64,000 bases of DNA from Bin80 sp965215475. GTDB lineage: Bacteria > Bacteroidota > Rhodothermia > Rhodothermales > Bin80. This document shows positions 53,972 to 64,000 of the stretch, one piece after another (the first letter of the stretch is position 1; every line of letters starts with the position of its first letter). The translations under genes and the position numbers were made by a program. The notes under the pieces were generated by a model. That model did not search any database. It was given only the letters and a program-made list of their open reading frames with translations, and was not told the origin of the DNA. The stretch covers positions 1,984,001-2,048,000 of the forward strand of contig OZ244061.1 in the NCBI GenBank assembly GCA_965215475.1, read 5' to 3'.

Positions 53972-56263
53972 ATGCTGAACATGTTTATGATTATTCTCTT
54001 TTTGTTTGCATCTCTGCTTCCCGACACGAAAACGCCTCATTTTTCAGAGGAACGTTCGGAGATACATGCGCAAGGCGTATCTGAGCTCCATACCAGCGAT
54101 ACCGGTTTAGAGTCTCTATTTGAAACGCTGAAAATTTTTTATGAAGCCACCAACGGGGGTGACTGGAGTTACGAGCGTTGTCCTACAAACTCGGAGTGGG
54201 ACATCACGAAGGAGCCGGGGAGTATTTTCGATCTGTATTCGTGGTGCGGGCTCACCTTTTCGAATGAAGTGTTGACTCGAATCATTCTTCCGAAAAACAA
54301 CCTGACGGGATCGTTGCCCCCTGAACTTGGTGATCTGGAAGAGTTGACACACTTAATTTTATATGACAATCAGTTGACGGGGAGGATTCCCCCGGAGGTG
54401 GGTCAGCTGAAAAAGCTCACCTTTCTGGACTTGGCGGGCAATCAGTTGAGTGGTCCCATTCCCCTGGAACTCACCACGCTGGATCAATTGGGCGTATTGT
54501 TTCTGGGTCGAAATGAACTAAGTGGCCCGATTCCCCCAGAAATGGCGGATCTCCAACAGTTGAGAACTCTGGCACTAGACGATAATCAACTGATCGGCAC
54601 GTTTCCGGTTGAACTTACTACGATGGAGCAGTTGGGTGTTCTATCTCTGCACAGCAATCCATTAACGGGCCCGATTCCCCCGGAAATCGGCAATCTTTCC
54701 AACTTATCGGTTCTGTATATTGGCTGGACTGAAATAACGGGCTCCATTCCGCCAGAACTCGCCAATCTGAGCCAGTTGAAAAAACTGTGGGTGTTTCGTA
54801 TGCCCTTGACGCGGGCGGATATTATTTTACTGGGAAAGATCCCCCTGGAGGAGCTTTATTTTCTGGGCATCTCGTTTCCGGAGGGACTTCCGCCGGAAAT
54901 CGGAAAGCTGACCAATTTACTCGACATAGACATGGTCTATGGACAGCCAATCGGGACGATAACCGGCTCTATCCCGCCGGAGCTCGGGAATTTGGTCAAC
55001 CTGCAATCCCTTGATTTAGTGGGGAATGACCTGACCGGTCCAATTCCACCGGAACTCGGGGATTTGGTCAATCTGCAATCCCTGCGTCTAAGTGGGAGTT
55101 TGACGGGCCCCATCCCTTCCGAACTCGGGAATTTGGTCAACCTGAGAGAACGTCTGATTCTAAGCGGGAACCTGACCGGAGAGATTCCATCTGAGCTTGG
55201 AAATCTTAGGTATCTGGAATCACTATCCTTAAGTGGAAGCAACCTGACCGGCTCCATCCCACCGGAGCTCGGGAATCTGGTCAACCTGGAAGGCCTGAGT
55301 TTATTCAGGAATGACCTGACCGGTCCAATTCCGACGGAACTCGGCAACCTCAGGAATTTGCAATCACTAATTTTGGGGAGAAATAACCTGACCGGAACGA
55401 TTCCCTCCGAACTAGGGAATCTGAGAAACCTAGGAAGGCTCGGTCTTGCGATGAATCAACTGACTGGAGAAGTTCCGTCTGAGCTTGGAAATCTCAGCAA
55501 TCTGGAGTCTCTTAATCTTCGATTGAACCAGCTTATAGGCGCATTACCTAAGAGTTTTGTGCAACTCAAAAATCTTGATATTCTGCGATTTGATTCAAAT
55601 TCAGGTTTGTGTTCCCCTTCGGATCCAGAATTTCAAGACTGGTTGGGCACGATTGGAACTGTGGATGGGGATAGATGTAGCGTGGTATCGTTTTCCCGTG
55701 AAGTGAGCGATCAGTCGTATCCTGTCGGGCTCCCGATTTCCCCACTAAGGTTACCGGAGGTGGCGGGGGGTGCTCCTCCGATAGAATATACCCTCACCCT
55801 TTTTGATCTTCCTCTTGGGCTCAGTTACGATTCCTCTATCCGGACCATCAGCGGAACTCCGACGCAAATCACTCCTCCCGTACAGATGACGTACAAGGCC
55901 ACGGATGTGAATGATACTCAGGATAGCTTGAAGTTTAGTATCGAAGTCTATTCTTCGGTTGCTACGGAGCACGAAGCCCTGCCAGAGCAGTTCATGCTAC
56001 GAACCAACTATCCGAACCCATTCCAACATACAACATATCTCGTGATGGATCTTCCTCAGCCTGCACACATACAGGTGGAGGTTATGGATGTCATGGGGCG
56101 GCGCGTGATGATGGTACCATCAGTGAATATAAATGCCGGCTGGGAACAGAAGATTGCGCTGGATGGATCTCATCTTTCTGCGGGCCTCTATCTATATCGT
56201 GTGACCGTTCAGTCCCCTGGTAATCCATCCGCCCATGTGGGTCATTTTACGCGCGTCCGGTGA
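53972..56263 (+). CDS. Secreted leucine-rich repeat protein 3, T9SS-sorted
   Basis: This 763-aa protein has a signal peptide (MLNMFMIILFLFASLLPD; the frame is open from 53924) and an N-cap (LKIFYEATNGGDWSYERCP) like that of the relic at 49121. About 17 LRRs with a GPIPPELGNL-type consensus follow. A putative Ig-like domain (FDLPLGLSYDSSIRTISGTPTQ) and a type A sorting domain (NYPNPFQHTTYLVMDLP, VMDVMGRRV, GLYLYRVTV) end it. It is from a different subgroup than LRR1 and LRR2. It has no sulfotransferase gene after it; IS remnants follow. Confidence 0.9.
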   Translation: MLNMFMIILFLFASLLPDTKTPHFSEERSEIHAQGVSELHTSDTGLESLFETLKIFYEATNGGDWSYERCPTNSEWDITKEPGSIFDLYSWCGLTFSNEVLTRIILPKNNLTGSLPPELGDLEELTHLILYDNQLTGRIPPEVGQLKKLTFLDLAGNQLSGPIPLELTTLDQLGVLFLGRNELSGPIPPEMADLQQLRTLALDDNQLIGTFPVELTTMEQLGVLSLHSNPLTGPIPPEIGNLSNLSVLYIGWTEITGSIPPELANLSQLKKLWVFRMPLTRADIILLGKIPLEELYFLGISFPEGLPPEIGKLTNLLDIDMVYGQPIGTITGSIPPELGNLVNLQSLDLVGNDLTGPIPPELGDLVNLQSLRLSGSLTGPIPSELGNLVNLRERLILSGNLTGEIPSELGNLRYLESLSLSGSNLTGSIPPELGNLVNLEGLSLFRNDLTGPIPTELGNLRNLQSLILGRNNLTGTIPSELGNLRNLGRLGLAMNQLTGEVPSELGNLSNLESLNLRLNQLIGALPKSFVQLKNLDILRFDSNSGLCSPSDPEFQDWLGTIGTVDGDRCSVVSFSREVSDQSYPVGLPISPLRLPEVAGGAPPIEYTLTLFDLPLGLSYDSSIRTISGTPTQITPPVQMTYKATDVNDTQDSLKFSIEVYSSVATEHEALPEQFMLRTNYPNPFQHTTYLVMDLPQPAHIQVEVMDVMGRRVMMVPSVNINAGWEQKIALDGSHLSAGLYLYRVTVQSPGNPSAHVGHFTRVR

Positions 56264-56297
56264 TTTGCCACTAGCTTCATAGTCAAAGTAGTTATCG

Positions 56298-57035
56298 TTG
56301 TTGCTAAAAGAATCTTTCAAAGTCTCTTGCGTAGATGAGATTGCTTCCAAGAAAGGGCATAACTATGCAACGATCGTGTCGGATCCGGTCAAGGGTAGGG
56401 TGCTCTATGTCGCTCCAGGGCGTACGATTGAGAGTTTAAAGTCCTATGATACAACATGTTCATTTGAACAACTCCAGACCCTCAAGAGCGTGAGTATGGA
56501 TCTGTGGCCTGCGTAGATTCGTGCAACCCAAGCGTGTGTGCCAAGTGCTAAAAAAAAGATTGCGTTTGATCCTTTTCATGTGACGAAATATATTCAGGGG
56601 GGACTCGATACCGTTCGTAAACAAGAGCATCGTGTCTTGAAGCGAGAAGGCATTCTGGATCTGGTTGGGACGAAGTATGACTGGCTCACCAACTGGAAGA
56701 ATATGTCGGCAAAACAAAAGAAACGATTGGATCCATGAAAGAAAAGTACGTTGAAAACAGCACGTGCTTGGGCACTCAAAGGCTGGAAGCGATGGGTAGG
56801 ATGGCTTGACAGAAGTCGGTTGGATCCCATGAGAAACGTCTCCAAGACAATCAAAAAACATCTCTGGGGAATCATCAATGCCATTGTTCTCAGGGTGAGT
56901 AATGGACCCGCTGAGAGGATCAATCGTCGGATTAAAACGATCAAAGTTCGTGCACGAGGATTCCGGAACAAAGACCGATTCGTAGACGCAATTTACGTTC
57001 ATTTGGGCGGACTGGATCTGAGCCCTAGAATCTGA
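56298..57035 (+). pseudogene. Degenerate ISL3-family transposase
   Basis: Fragments of an ISL3 transposase occur in several frames: KKGHNYATIVSDPVKGRVLY, FDPFHVTKYIQGGLDTVRK, and NGPAERINRRIKTIKVRARG with the catalytic Glu. Stops or shifts lie near 56515, 56738 and 56750, and the N-terminus is missing. It is related to but clearly different from the intact copy at 47894. Confidence 0.8.
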
Positions 57036-57399
57036 AAAAAACAATTTCTCACAGAAAAGGCTGAAGAGCCAAATTTATAACAAACCCCCCTTATTCATCT
57101 CAAATTGCGATTTGAGCCCAGCTTGAACGATTCAGATTTGCTCATCTGATCAAACAACCCTTCCAAGATAAGGAGAACCTTGATAATTCTCTTTTCAAGA
57201 GGGCATTTTTCTCTTTTTTTATTGAAAAAAATCCATTGTTGAGATAAGTCAAACGTATTTTGAGCTTTTTTTATCTATAATAGTTTCACGCATCTTCACG
57301 CAATTTCAAATTTTTGTTGCCATTGGATCCTTTGGATCCATGCTCCAATTGTCTGAGATGGATGTTTTTTCGTCACTAATTTCACCCCGGAGGTGAATC
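57036..57399. other. Intergenic, T-rich, upstream of IS1380 remnant
   Basis: 364 bp without a supported gene. It is T-rich and holds a GATCC/GGATCC palindromic patch near 57325. It probably contains the left end of the IS1380-like element; no terminal repeat could be fixed. Confidence 0.4.
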
Positions 57400-58965
57400 A
57401 TGACGGACTCTCAAAACTTACAGGTTCAGATCCCCTATAACCACTCTATTTTGGTGCAGGCATCCACGACCAACCATACGACTTCCGATGCGGGGGCTCT
57501 ATCTATGAGGGGGCTGATTGAAGCTACAGGTATTCTTCCCTATCTGGTGGACAATCTCCATGATCCACGGGATCCCTATCGTACCACACACTCCATGGAG
57601 GATCTGCTTTTGCAGCCGACGATGCAAGGATGGGACTTGTCCAGTAAAGATCTGGGCAATGACCCCGCATTACGGGTCGCTCTCAGTACGGAGCGGGGCG
57701 AAGCCGTTGTCGATCCAGCCAACCAGCCGGCATCGCAACCGACGATGTCACGCTTTTGGAGCATTCTCGGTGCACCGGATAATGTTGAGGTGATGCAGAA
57801 GGGTCTTCTGGATGGAGCATAGGCTCGTACGCAGCGGCGGTGAACGTCTGGATGAAGTCATCCTTGATGTCGATGCCATGCCCGTGGCCATCAACTGGGA
57901 TGCAAGTATAATGGTCATTACAAGCGAACCGTCTTCTTGCCGTTGTTTGTGACGTGTGGAGAAACGGGGGATGTCCTTGGAGCCGAACTCCGTCCAGGCA
58001 CGCAACGGGAAGCGACCAACTGTCAGAAGGTCATGATTCCTATCGGTGAACAGGTTCAAAAACATGCCGCGGATCGTGTCATTTTTCGCCTTGATGCGGG
58101 ATTCAATAGTCCTGAGGTGTACGAGGATATAGAGAGCGCAGGCCTGTTTTATGTGACACGCTTGAAGGGCAACAACAAGTTAAAGGCGATGGCCGAAGCC
58201 TATTTTGATGGGAAAGGATGTCCACCGAATACCTATGGCTATGTTGAGTTGATGTATCAAGCGGAGAGTTGGGATGGTCCACGTCGGGTCGTGATGGTCA
58301 TACGGCCTCGTCCAGCTGAACTCTATGAAGACTACTTCTTTTTGCTGACCAACCTTGACGCAGAGACCTATTCGGGGGAAGCACTGGCGAAGATGTACGC
58401 GATGCGTGGAAAGGCTGAAAAGCATCAGGGGGAAATCAAAGAGTTGATCAATCAAGTCATGCTGTCATCCACAGAACGTCCCAAGGAACACTACAGAGGC
58501 CATAAGATCATCCGTGAACAGGAGCCTGAAACAGTGGAAGAACGAGAGGTTCGCAGAGAAAATGCCGTGCGTCTTCTATCGGTTCTCTATGCATATCAGA
58601 TCATGCATATTGGTCGATGCCTTCAGCATAGCTCCGCACCAGAGGTGGTGCCCAATGTGGAGCGTAGCCCTGTCACATCAGACACCGAAGTTCATCAGGA
58701 TACATCTCTGAAGATCAGCACGGAAACGATGATGGTGGATGACACGCAGAACACCGATGCCAGTACAGAGGTAGACTCCAAACTAAAGCATACCCCTCAC
58801 ATGCAGATTACCACCTTTCGCCTCCACCTACTAAAAGTCGGTGCAACCCTTGCACGCCATAGTCGCTACGTTACGTTTTCTATCGCCCTGTCGGCAGAGC
58901 AACTATGGATCCGTTTTTGGGATCACCTTCTGCGACTGCGGTGGCACTGCTTGCCCGATATCTAA
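57400..58965 (+). pseudogene. Broken IS1380-family transposase
   Basis: The N-terminal part (DAGALSMRGLIEATGILPYL, QPTMSRFWSILG) stops at 57822. The middle, VILDVDAMPVAINWD with the first Asp, is in another frame. The rest from 57937 continues with VIFRLDAGFNSPEVYEDIE, YVTRLKGNNKLKAMA and MRGKAEKHQGEIKEL with the Glu. At least two frameshifts or stops separate the parts, so it is inactive, but the remainder is long and well kept. Confidence 0.8.
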
Positions 58966-58970
58966 CGCCA

Positions 58971-58994
58971 ACCACCTCATCTGAGGTGGTTTTA
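58971..58994 (+). terminator. Hairpin terminator after IS1380 remnant
   Basis: ACCACCTC and GAGGTGGT form an 8-bp perfect stem with a 4-nt loop, followed directly by a short T-run. It lies 5 bp after the transposase stop codon. Confidence 0.6.
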
Positions 58995-59726
58995 CAAGTC
59001 AAAAAAAAAATCCGAAACATCAACGTATAGGAGAGGTGCGTCCATACGGTAGGATTGGGTATGCGATACATGACTGCGATTGGAGGGCCGAACTACTACC
59101 ATGATAGTAGTTAGCCTGATTCCAACGGAAAAAAGCAGGAAATTCTGTTGCATGAGAGGTTCGTGTATCATCTCCCTGCGATGGATGAACCGTCAACCCA
59201 GACTTGGACATAAACAGCGTCTTCATGCCTACCTTTTTAGCCAAAATAATCAGGATTTGACCCGAAAATATCGACGATGAAGAAAGAAAAGCTGCGAATC
59301 TCAGCAAGATGACGATTTAACAGAGATCGGAGGTTGAGATGAATAAGAAGGGACAAAATGTAACCAGAAAAAAATACATACCAACCCCCGAAAGGGAACC
59401 TTCCTTTCTACACCAGAATGGGAGTTCTGCTTCATTATAGATGCCGATCCACAAGATTAGGTATCTCCAGCGGATACCCTCATCTTCGATTCAACTGTCT
59501 GAATTACACAGGGTAGAGATGTATCCAAGGTGTCCTTGAAATATCAAATTCGTGGCGACTCCGAGTAATGGCAAAAAATGTCCGCGAACATAAGAAAAAT
59601 CATTTCGCCTCCGATTTACATCCATCTCATACATCTGGGATAATGGAGGACGGAGCATTTCAGGAATTAACCATCGTGGAGGCAGATTCATTGCCGGACA
59701 TTCCCCCAAATAACGTGCAGACATCA
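58995..59726. other. Gene-free region with dispersed repeat
   Basis: 732 bp with no supported gene. Short open frames here lack protein-like features. It contains the second copy of the 99-bp repeat (59415-59513). Confidence 0.5.
59415..59513. repeat. 99-bp dispersed repeat, copy 2
   Basis: Same length and orientation as 40247-40345, with seven mismatches and no gaps counted by eye. It lies in gene-free DNA between the IS1380 remnant and the propeller gene. Confidence 0.85.
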
Positions 59727-60740
59727 TCATTCCAAATACTCCAGTTTGTACTTTCTCAAAAAATCTGTTGAATCTGTCGTCGTTACGGCATATGCAAATC
59801 CCTTTCTGTCCATATAGACTAGGCGTGTATAAGGAGACATTTTGAACCCCCCCTTCTCTTCTCCCTCAAGGGTCATCACGTACACGGATCTTCTTATCGG
59901 CATCTCCTCTAATTTTCCTCCATGTTCCAGAAACAGGTTTCCTTTATGATCCAATACTGCACCCGTAAACACCATTCCCCCGGGCACGTAGCTTATGGAT
60001 TTGACTACATGATCTGGTAAGGGAGTACGTCCTTCTAGACCTATAAAACTCCCCTCGTATCGCATAGGTAAATCAGCAACTGATAGTCGGTTCAAAACAT
60101 TCCCCGACAGGTCGTAGACATCAATACGATTTACTGCTCGAAAAACAATTATGACCTTGTCTGGATGCCCCGCAAGCAAAAAGAACCTGTTTTCGATGTT
60201 GTATTTGTGCAGGTTCTTTAGTTCAAATATCCTCGATGTCTCACCGTTAGGAGCGTACGCACTGATATAACTTTTGAGCACTTTTACGTCCATTAAATCA
60301 GCACTTTCATAATACAATCGTTGATTTGGTGCGGAGTCCATGTCACCTACCACAGTGATCTGGGCCGATCCAGTGTAGTTGAGATCCAAATCAAAGAAAT
60401 GCATGGTTCCCATTCCTTTTTGGTCCGTAGCGATCAGAATGCTATCCAACAATGCGATGGAACGGGGGCCACTGACAAATTCTCCTGGAGCCATCCCTTG
60501 GTGCCCAACTTGACTGATCAACTGTCCCTGTGAATCGTATTTGCTGATCGAAAAGCCTCGGCGGTCTGCAACATAGATACTCCCGTCTCGCCCCACGGTG
60601 ATATCCGTGACTTCAAAGGCTCCCCCTATAGAAAGAACTTCTTGAAGCTTAATCGTCTGAGCAATACTTGTCAAACTATATGCGCCTGTTATTGCAATCC
60701 AAGATAGAATTACTATCAGGTACCGGTTGCGGGCACGCAT
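59727..60740 (-). CDS. Exported 6-bladed beta-propeller protein
   Basis: This protein of about 337 aa has a signal peptide (YLIVILSWIAITGAYSLTSIAQ) and repeated NHL-like blades such as VTDITVGRDGSIYVADRRGFSISKYD-type strands and DHKGNLFLEHGG. It resembles the 6-bladed propeller proteins common in Bacteroidota, which act as surface or periplasmic binding scaffolds. The start at 60740 places the signal peptide at the N-terminus; the open frame runs up to 60800. No operon partner is seen. Confidence 0.75.
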   Translation of the reverse strand: MRARNRYLIVILSWIAITGAYSLTSIAQTIKLQEVLSIGGAFEVTDITVGRDGSIYVADRRGFSISKYDSQGQLISQVGHQGMAPGEFVSGPRSIALLDSILIATDQKGMGTMHFFDLDLNYTGSAQITVVGDMDSAPNQRLYYESADLMDVKVLKSYISAYAPNGETSRIFELKNLHKYNIENRFFLLAGHPDKVIIVFRAVNRIDVYDLSGNVLNRLSVADLPMRYEGSFIGLEGRTPLPDHVVKSISYVPGGMVFTGAVLDHKGNLFLEHGGKLEEMPIRRSVYVMTLEGEEKGGFKMSPYTRLVYMDRKGFAYAVTTTDSTDFLRKYKLEYLE

Positions 60741-60962
60741 ATTATCGCATGGCTCAAGCAAACTGATCCATGAGGAAGTCAGCACGGATCGGAGTGGCAT
60801 TCTCTTTGTCTATATCCACTGATATAATCTCAAACTTATTTATCCCCAGCTTTTCTATTTAATCCAAACCGTAGAAACACGAACAGAAACCATTGTCCGA
60901 AATGATCTACGTGGTGGAGGTAGATTCAGGACAATGTGTGCCTGTGACTAATGATGATGTCT

Positions 60963-61337
60963 CTATTCTAACCCATACAACATTTCTACACAGTCCACAA
61001 ACGCATTTGGGCAAAGTTTGAGAGTAAATATCACATACAACTCCTCGGAGGAGTTACCTTTTTCATAATCTTCCGTGGCGGTATCAATACAATTCTTCAG
61101 AAGGTTAAAGCACGGCTCTGGTTCAAGACATTCGCAATTGCCTGAATTATTGGAAGGGGCTGTGCTTACCTCGAGGATTTCTGTTTTGACCACCGCCGTC
61201 AGGAAGGTCTTCTCGATGGGCATTATGCTTGGGTCCGGGATTTCTGCTTTGGATACCATCGTTAAAGAGGAGAGTATCATTACTATCGAGAGCTTTTTTG
61301 CTGTGTCCTGTGTGATCTGAAGGATTCGGTTGATCAT
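60963..61337 (-). CDS. Hypothetical small exported cysteine-containing protein
   Basis: This protein of 124 aa starts with a signal-like segment (LSIVMILSSLTMVSKAE). The mature part holds six cysteines in two groups (NCECLEPEPCFNLLKNC and LCPNAFVDC), suggesting disulfides outside the cytoplasm. The start at 61337 is chosen for the signal peptide; the frame runs up to 61439. No family was recognised and no neighbour suggests a role. Confidence 0.45.
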   Translation of the reverse strand: MINRILQITQDTAKKLSIVMILSSLTMVSKAEIPDPSIMPIEKTFLTAVVKTEILEVSTAPSNNSGNCECLEPEPCFNLLKNCIDTATEDYEKGNSSEELYVIFTLKLCPNAFVDCVEMLYGLE

Positions 61338-61503
61338 CTTGCTAAAAATGGATATTGGTTGATATTGTTCAGCTCCTATTTGCAAGATCAAATAATGGTA
61401 ACTAGTTTGAGCCTCTCGAATCAATTCACCGATCGGCACTACCTACCAGCAAGTAATCCTGTCACAGCACCAATATACAAAAGATTCTGATGCTGAAACC
61501 ACC

Positions 61504-61704
61504 TCATATAGGATCGCTCCTGGGTTCAAAGAGAGCATAGATATTTTCAATTTTTCCGTCCAAGATCGGAATTCTTTCATCAAGATGCATTATCGTTGTC
61601 TTACACTCCATTGGTGCGATTGCTGTGGTCTCATCCGTCAACGTTTCTAATAATCTACGGATCATTTTAAGTGCGTTGGATACCCGTATAATGGCAATTG
61701 CCAC
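61504..61704 (-). CDS. Hypothetical small helical protein, possibly cut by intron
   Basis: A 66-aa frame with a GTG start just after GGGAGG. It is helical and of no recognised family. It starts about 35 bp from the inferred 3' end of the group II intron, so it may be the tail of a gene the intron entered. Low confidence that it is translated. Confidence 0.3.
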   Translation of the reverse strand: MAIAIIRVSNALKMIRRLLETLTDETTAIAPMECKTTIMHLDERIPILDGKIENIYALFEPRSDPI

Positions 61705-61739
61705 CTCCCTACTTCTGAGTCAAGTAGCCGAGGGAAATT

Positions 61740-64000
61740 GATCGCGGTAGGGACTCGGGTTTCCCCGAGCCCCCCTGCACAGATCCGAGCATGCACGTTA
61801 ACGCACTCGGCTCCTCCCTTGGGTAACGTTCCACCGCTTGACGGCATATCTTTTAGTGGGCCAGCCATGACGTATTTGCAGTTTTGGCCAATATCGCTCT
61901 GCTAAAGCATCTATCTGTTCCCACTGTGTGCAATCTCTTTGAGATCGCCTTCGTAGGATACACAGCCAGATCCATTTCAGTTGTCGATAACATCTCTCCA
62001 GATAGGGGTAACTTGTTGGGGCGGCATAGTAATTCAGCCATCCGTTCAGAACTTGCCCGCGCCACTGCCCCGTTTCATGCATGTTCTTATGCATTCGGCG
62101 TTGTAGTTGCTCACGCACCCTTTTCAGGAATCGTGCCATGCGTTTTGCGATTGGCTTACGTCCGAGTCCGAATCTTCCTGTGCGAGTCTTACGACAGTAA
62201 TGGGGAAAACCCAGAAAGTCAAACGTCTCGGGTCGCCTCTCTCCGCGTTCCCTACGATCCTGTTCCGCAAAACGTCCAAACTCTATGAGTCGTGTTTGGT
62301 CTGGATGCAGACTCAACCCAAACTGTTCAAGTCGAATCTTCAGATGGTATAGAAATCGCTCCGCCTCCCTCTTGTACTGAAAGCACACCACGAAATCATC
62401 CGAATACCGAATGATCTCCGTGTACCCTCCAATGCGCCGCGTTTTGCACTGGTATTTGAACCACAAATCCAGTACGTAATGCAAGTAGATGTTCCCCAGA
62501 ATTGGTGAAATGACGGCACCCTGTGGCGTGCCGAGTTCACTAGTCTGCCATAGTCCATCCTGCATCACTCCCGCACGAAGCCACTTCCTGATTAACCGCA
62601 GTACTCGCTGATCCCCGATACGATGTTCCAAAAAGTGCATCAGCCCCTGATGGTTTACCTTATCAAAGAATTTGCGTATATCTGCATCAACCACGAAGTT
62701 GGTCTTCCCACGTTCGATCGCGAACGACAGTTGATCCAGAGCATCATGCGCACTGCAGCCCGCTCTAAATCCGTAACTGAATCCACAGAACTCCTGTTCG
62801 TAGATACGTTCTAGGATACACTTCACCATTGCACATTGGACGATCTTGTCCTCCAATGATGCAATCCCGAGCGGTCGCGTGCCCCCGTCTGGCTTCGATA
62901 TGTCTACCCGCCGTGAGGGAGTCGCCCGATACGAGCCACGGTGTATGCGCGTGCATAGATCCGCAAGATTGCGTTCTAAGTCTGCACCATATTCTTCCCA
63001 CGTCACGCCGTCAATCCCTGGCGACGCATCCCGCTTGATTGCGTACTATGCCGCTTTTAGAGACACTTTGTTGGTGTGGTGTAGTAGCGTTGTGAGTTTC
63101 TCCTTTGGATTCTGTCCTACAAAATGCCGTAGGCGCTCCATCCCCTGTTTCACACTTTCCCATTTCTGTGCATGGCGTGGGTTAGGATATTGCTCCTTCC
63201 CCTCGGGTGAGGTCCTTCGCTCGTCCTGCTCCGTTGGTCTCCCGCTGTTCGCATCACTACTATGACCTCATCTGACTTCTCTATCTCGTACATCGTAGGC
63301 TTCAGCGTCTTCCGCCTTCCCTACGCGTCCCTGTACGAGGAAAGATAGAGATCTCCCAGGTCCCGATAAAATGCGTACATATGTTCCTGAGTTCTCCGAC
63401 ACCGTGAGCCCGTTGTCCCTCTCACCATAGCGAGGTACCGCGTATTGTCTTTGACTGGGGTCACAGTCTCGACGACTCAGACGATGAGTATTTCGATGCT
63501 CAATAGCTCCGACCACATGCCCCCCTGTCCACGCTTCAATAGACACTTCACAGTGCATATCGCAGGACTCGGGGAAATATATGACTGGTTTCATCTTTAT
63601 ATTAAGGGACTCTCACCCTCTACATTTTATCAGTTAGCCTAGCGCACCACCCCCTTCGCTCCGTTTCCATTACAGACACTTCTTCGCTACTACGAGGTGA
63701 TCCGCCCCTGTGGGATACATTGGTACTCCGTATCTTACGGGTTCTGCCCGCTTGATAGGCTCCCTTTACATTTTCCCGACAGGTTCCTACGTTCCATATA
63801 AGGGCCCGAATCGCAGTCCGCCATCTTTAGGCCAGTTGGCCAGTAAGCAGGTGTCCGCCAACCTTGTCCCAAGATTACTTCCCTACCTTGGTTTTGACAC
63901 TCGTCTAAATCTTTTCGACACGTCATCCATGGTTCCTTTACATTCGACGCTACGATTCTCACCTGATAGGTTTCTAACCCTACCTTCTCCCAGCACGCTC
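61740..64000 (-). mobile_element. Group II intron, 5' end outside window
   Basis: The minus strand carries, in order, a structured upstream region (about 64000-63262), the reverse-transcriptase frame, and a short 3' tail. The tail, just after the frame's TAA at 61798, forms a CTCGGG-GAAA-CCCGAG hairpin with a GNRA-type loop, as expected for domain V. It ends near CTACCGCGAT at about 61740. The 5' GTGYG boundary is not seen, so the intron continues past the right edge. Confidence 0.8.
61798..63262 (-). pseudogene. Group II intron reverse transcriptase with in-frame TAG
   Basis: The main frame (61798-63006, 402 aa) is an intron-encoded LtrA-like reverse transcriptase: RPLGIASLEDKIVQ, SYGFRAGCSAHDALD, GTPQGAVISPILGNIYL, the catalytic IRYSDDFVV, and a maturase part ending in WNVTQGRSRVR. 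Upstream in the same frame lie GKEQYPNPRHAQKWESVKQG and LTTLLHHTNKVSLKAA. A TAG at 63046-63048 then sits where relatives have Tyr, before YAIKRDASPGIDGVTW. One nonsense change therefore splits an otherwise full protein. The true start near 63262 is not resolved. Confidence 0.85.

Noticed and set aside
61798..63262. Reverse transcriptase considered as a diversity-generating retroelement or CRISPR-linked RT
   Set aside because: The sequence follows the LtrA-like group II intron pattern with a maturase part and a domain V hairpin; no template/variable repeat pair was seen and the CRISPR locus is more than 49 kb away in this window.
1..64000. Search for tRNA and rRNA genes
   Set aside because: No convincing tRNA T-loop plus acceptor pairing and no rRNA sequence were seen by eye; a tRNA scan would be needed to exclude one fully.

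Overview
The window looks like chromosomal DNA from a Bacteroidota/Rhodothermota-type (FCB group) bacterium. The clues are a three-gene succinate dehydrogenase (five-helix cytochrome b, flavoprotein, iron-sulfur subunit) next to citrate synthase, secreted proteins ending in a type IX secretion (T9SS) type A sorting domain, and lipoproteins with a clear lipobox. The taxon is inferred, not proven. No rRNA or tRNA gene was seen.

Layout. 1-12245: a CRISPR array and a complete type III-B (Cmr) locus, leftward: cas10/cmr2, cmr3, cmr4, cmr5, a cmr6-cmr1 fusion, a CARF-HEPN effector, cas1, cas2, then leader and array; cas6 is divergent. 12392-22874: an amino acid permease/universal stress fusion, an operon of two adenine methyltransferases and a GIY-YIG-like helicase, and a 1,337-bp tandem duplication that preserves what looks like the empty site of that operon. 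23483-27381: a TPR-peptidase and an amidohydrolase. 28241-40219: the core block (nadE, aroQ, an MBL hydrolase, a barrel protein, RNase G, gltA, sdhCAB, a cation antiporter). 40220-64000: accessory DNA dense with broken insertion sequences (IS4-like, IS1634, ISNCY, IS110, ISL3, IS1380), one intact ISL3 element with its target duplication, two copies of an LRR-protein plus arylsulfotransferase cassette, a third LRR protein, and a group II intron with a nonsense mutation in its reverse transcriptase that runs off the right edge.

How the parts work together. The Cmr complex is predicted to bind crRNAs cut by Cas6, cleave target RNA through Cmr4, and make cyclic oligoadenylate with the Cas10 palm (GGDD intact), which the CARF protein would sense to switch on its HEPN RNase. 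Three spacers encode the same short protein motif in different codons, on the strand that makes their crRNAs antisense to the inferred message. The methyltransferase-helicase operon is a likely second, DNA-level defence. The LRR/sulfotransferase cassettes are predicted envelope or secreted functions that have duplicated, changed repeat number and partly decayed among IS elements.
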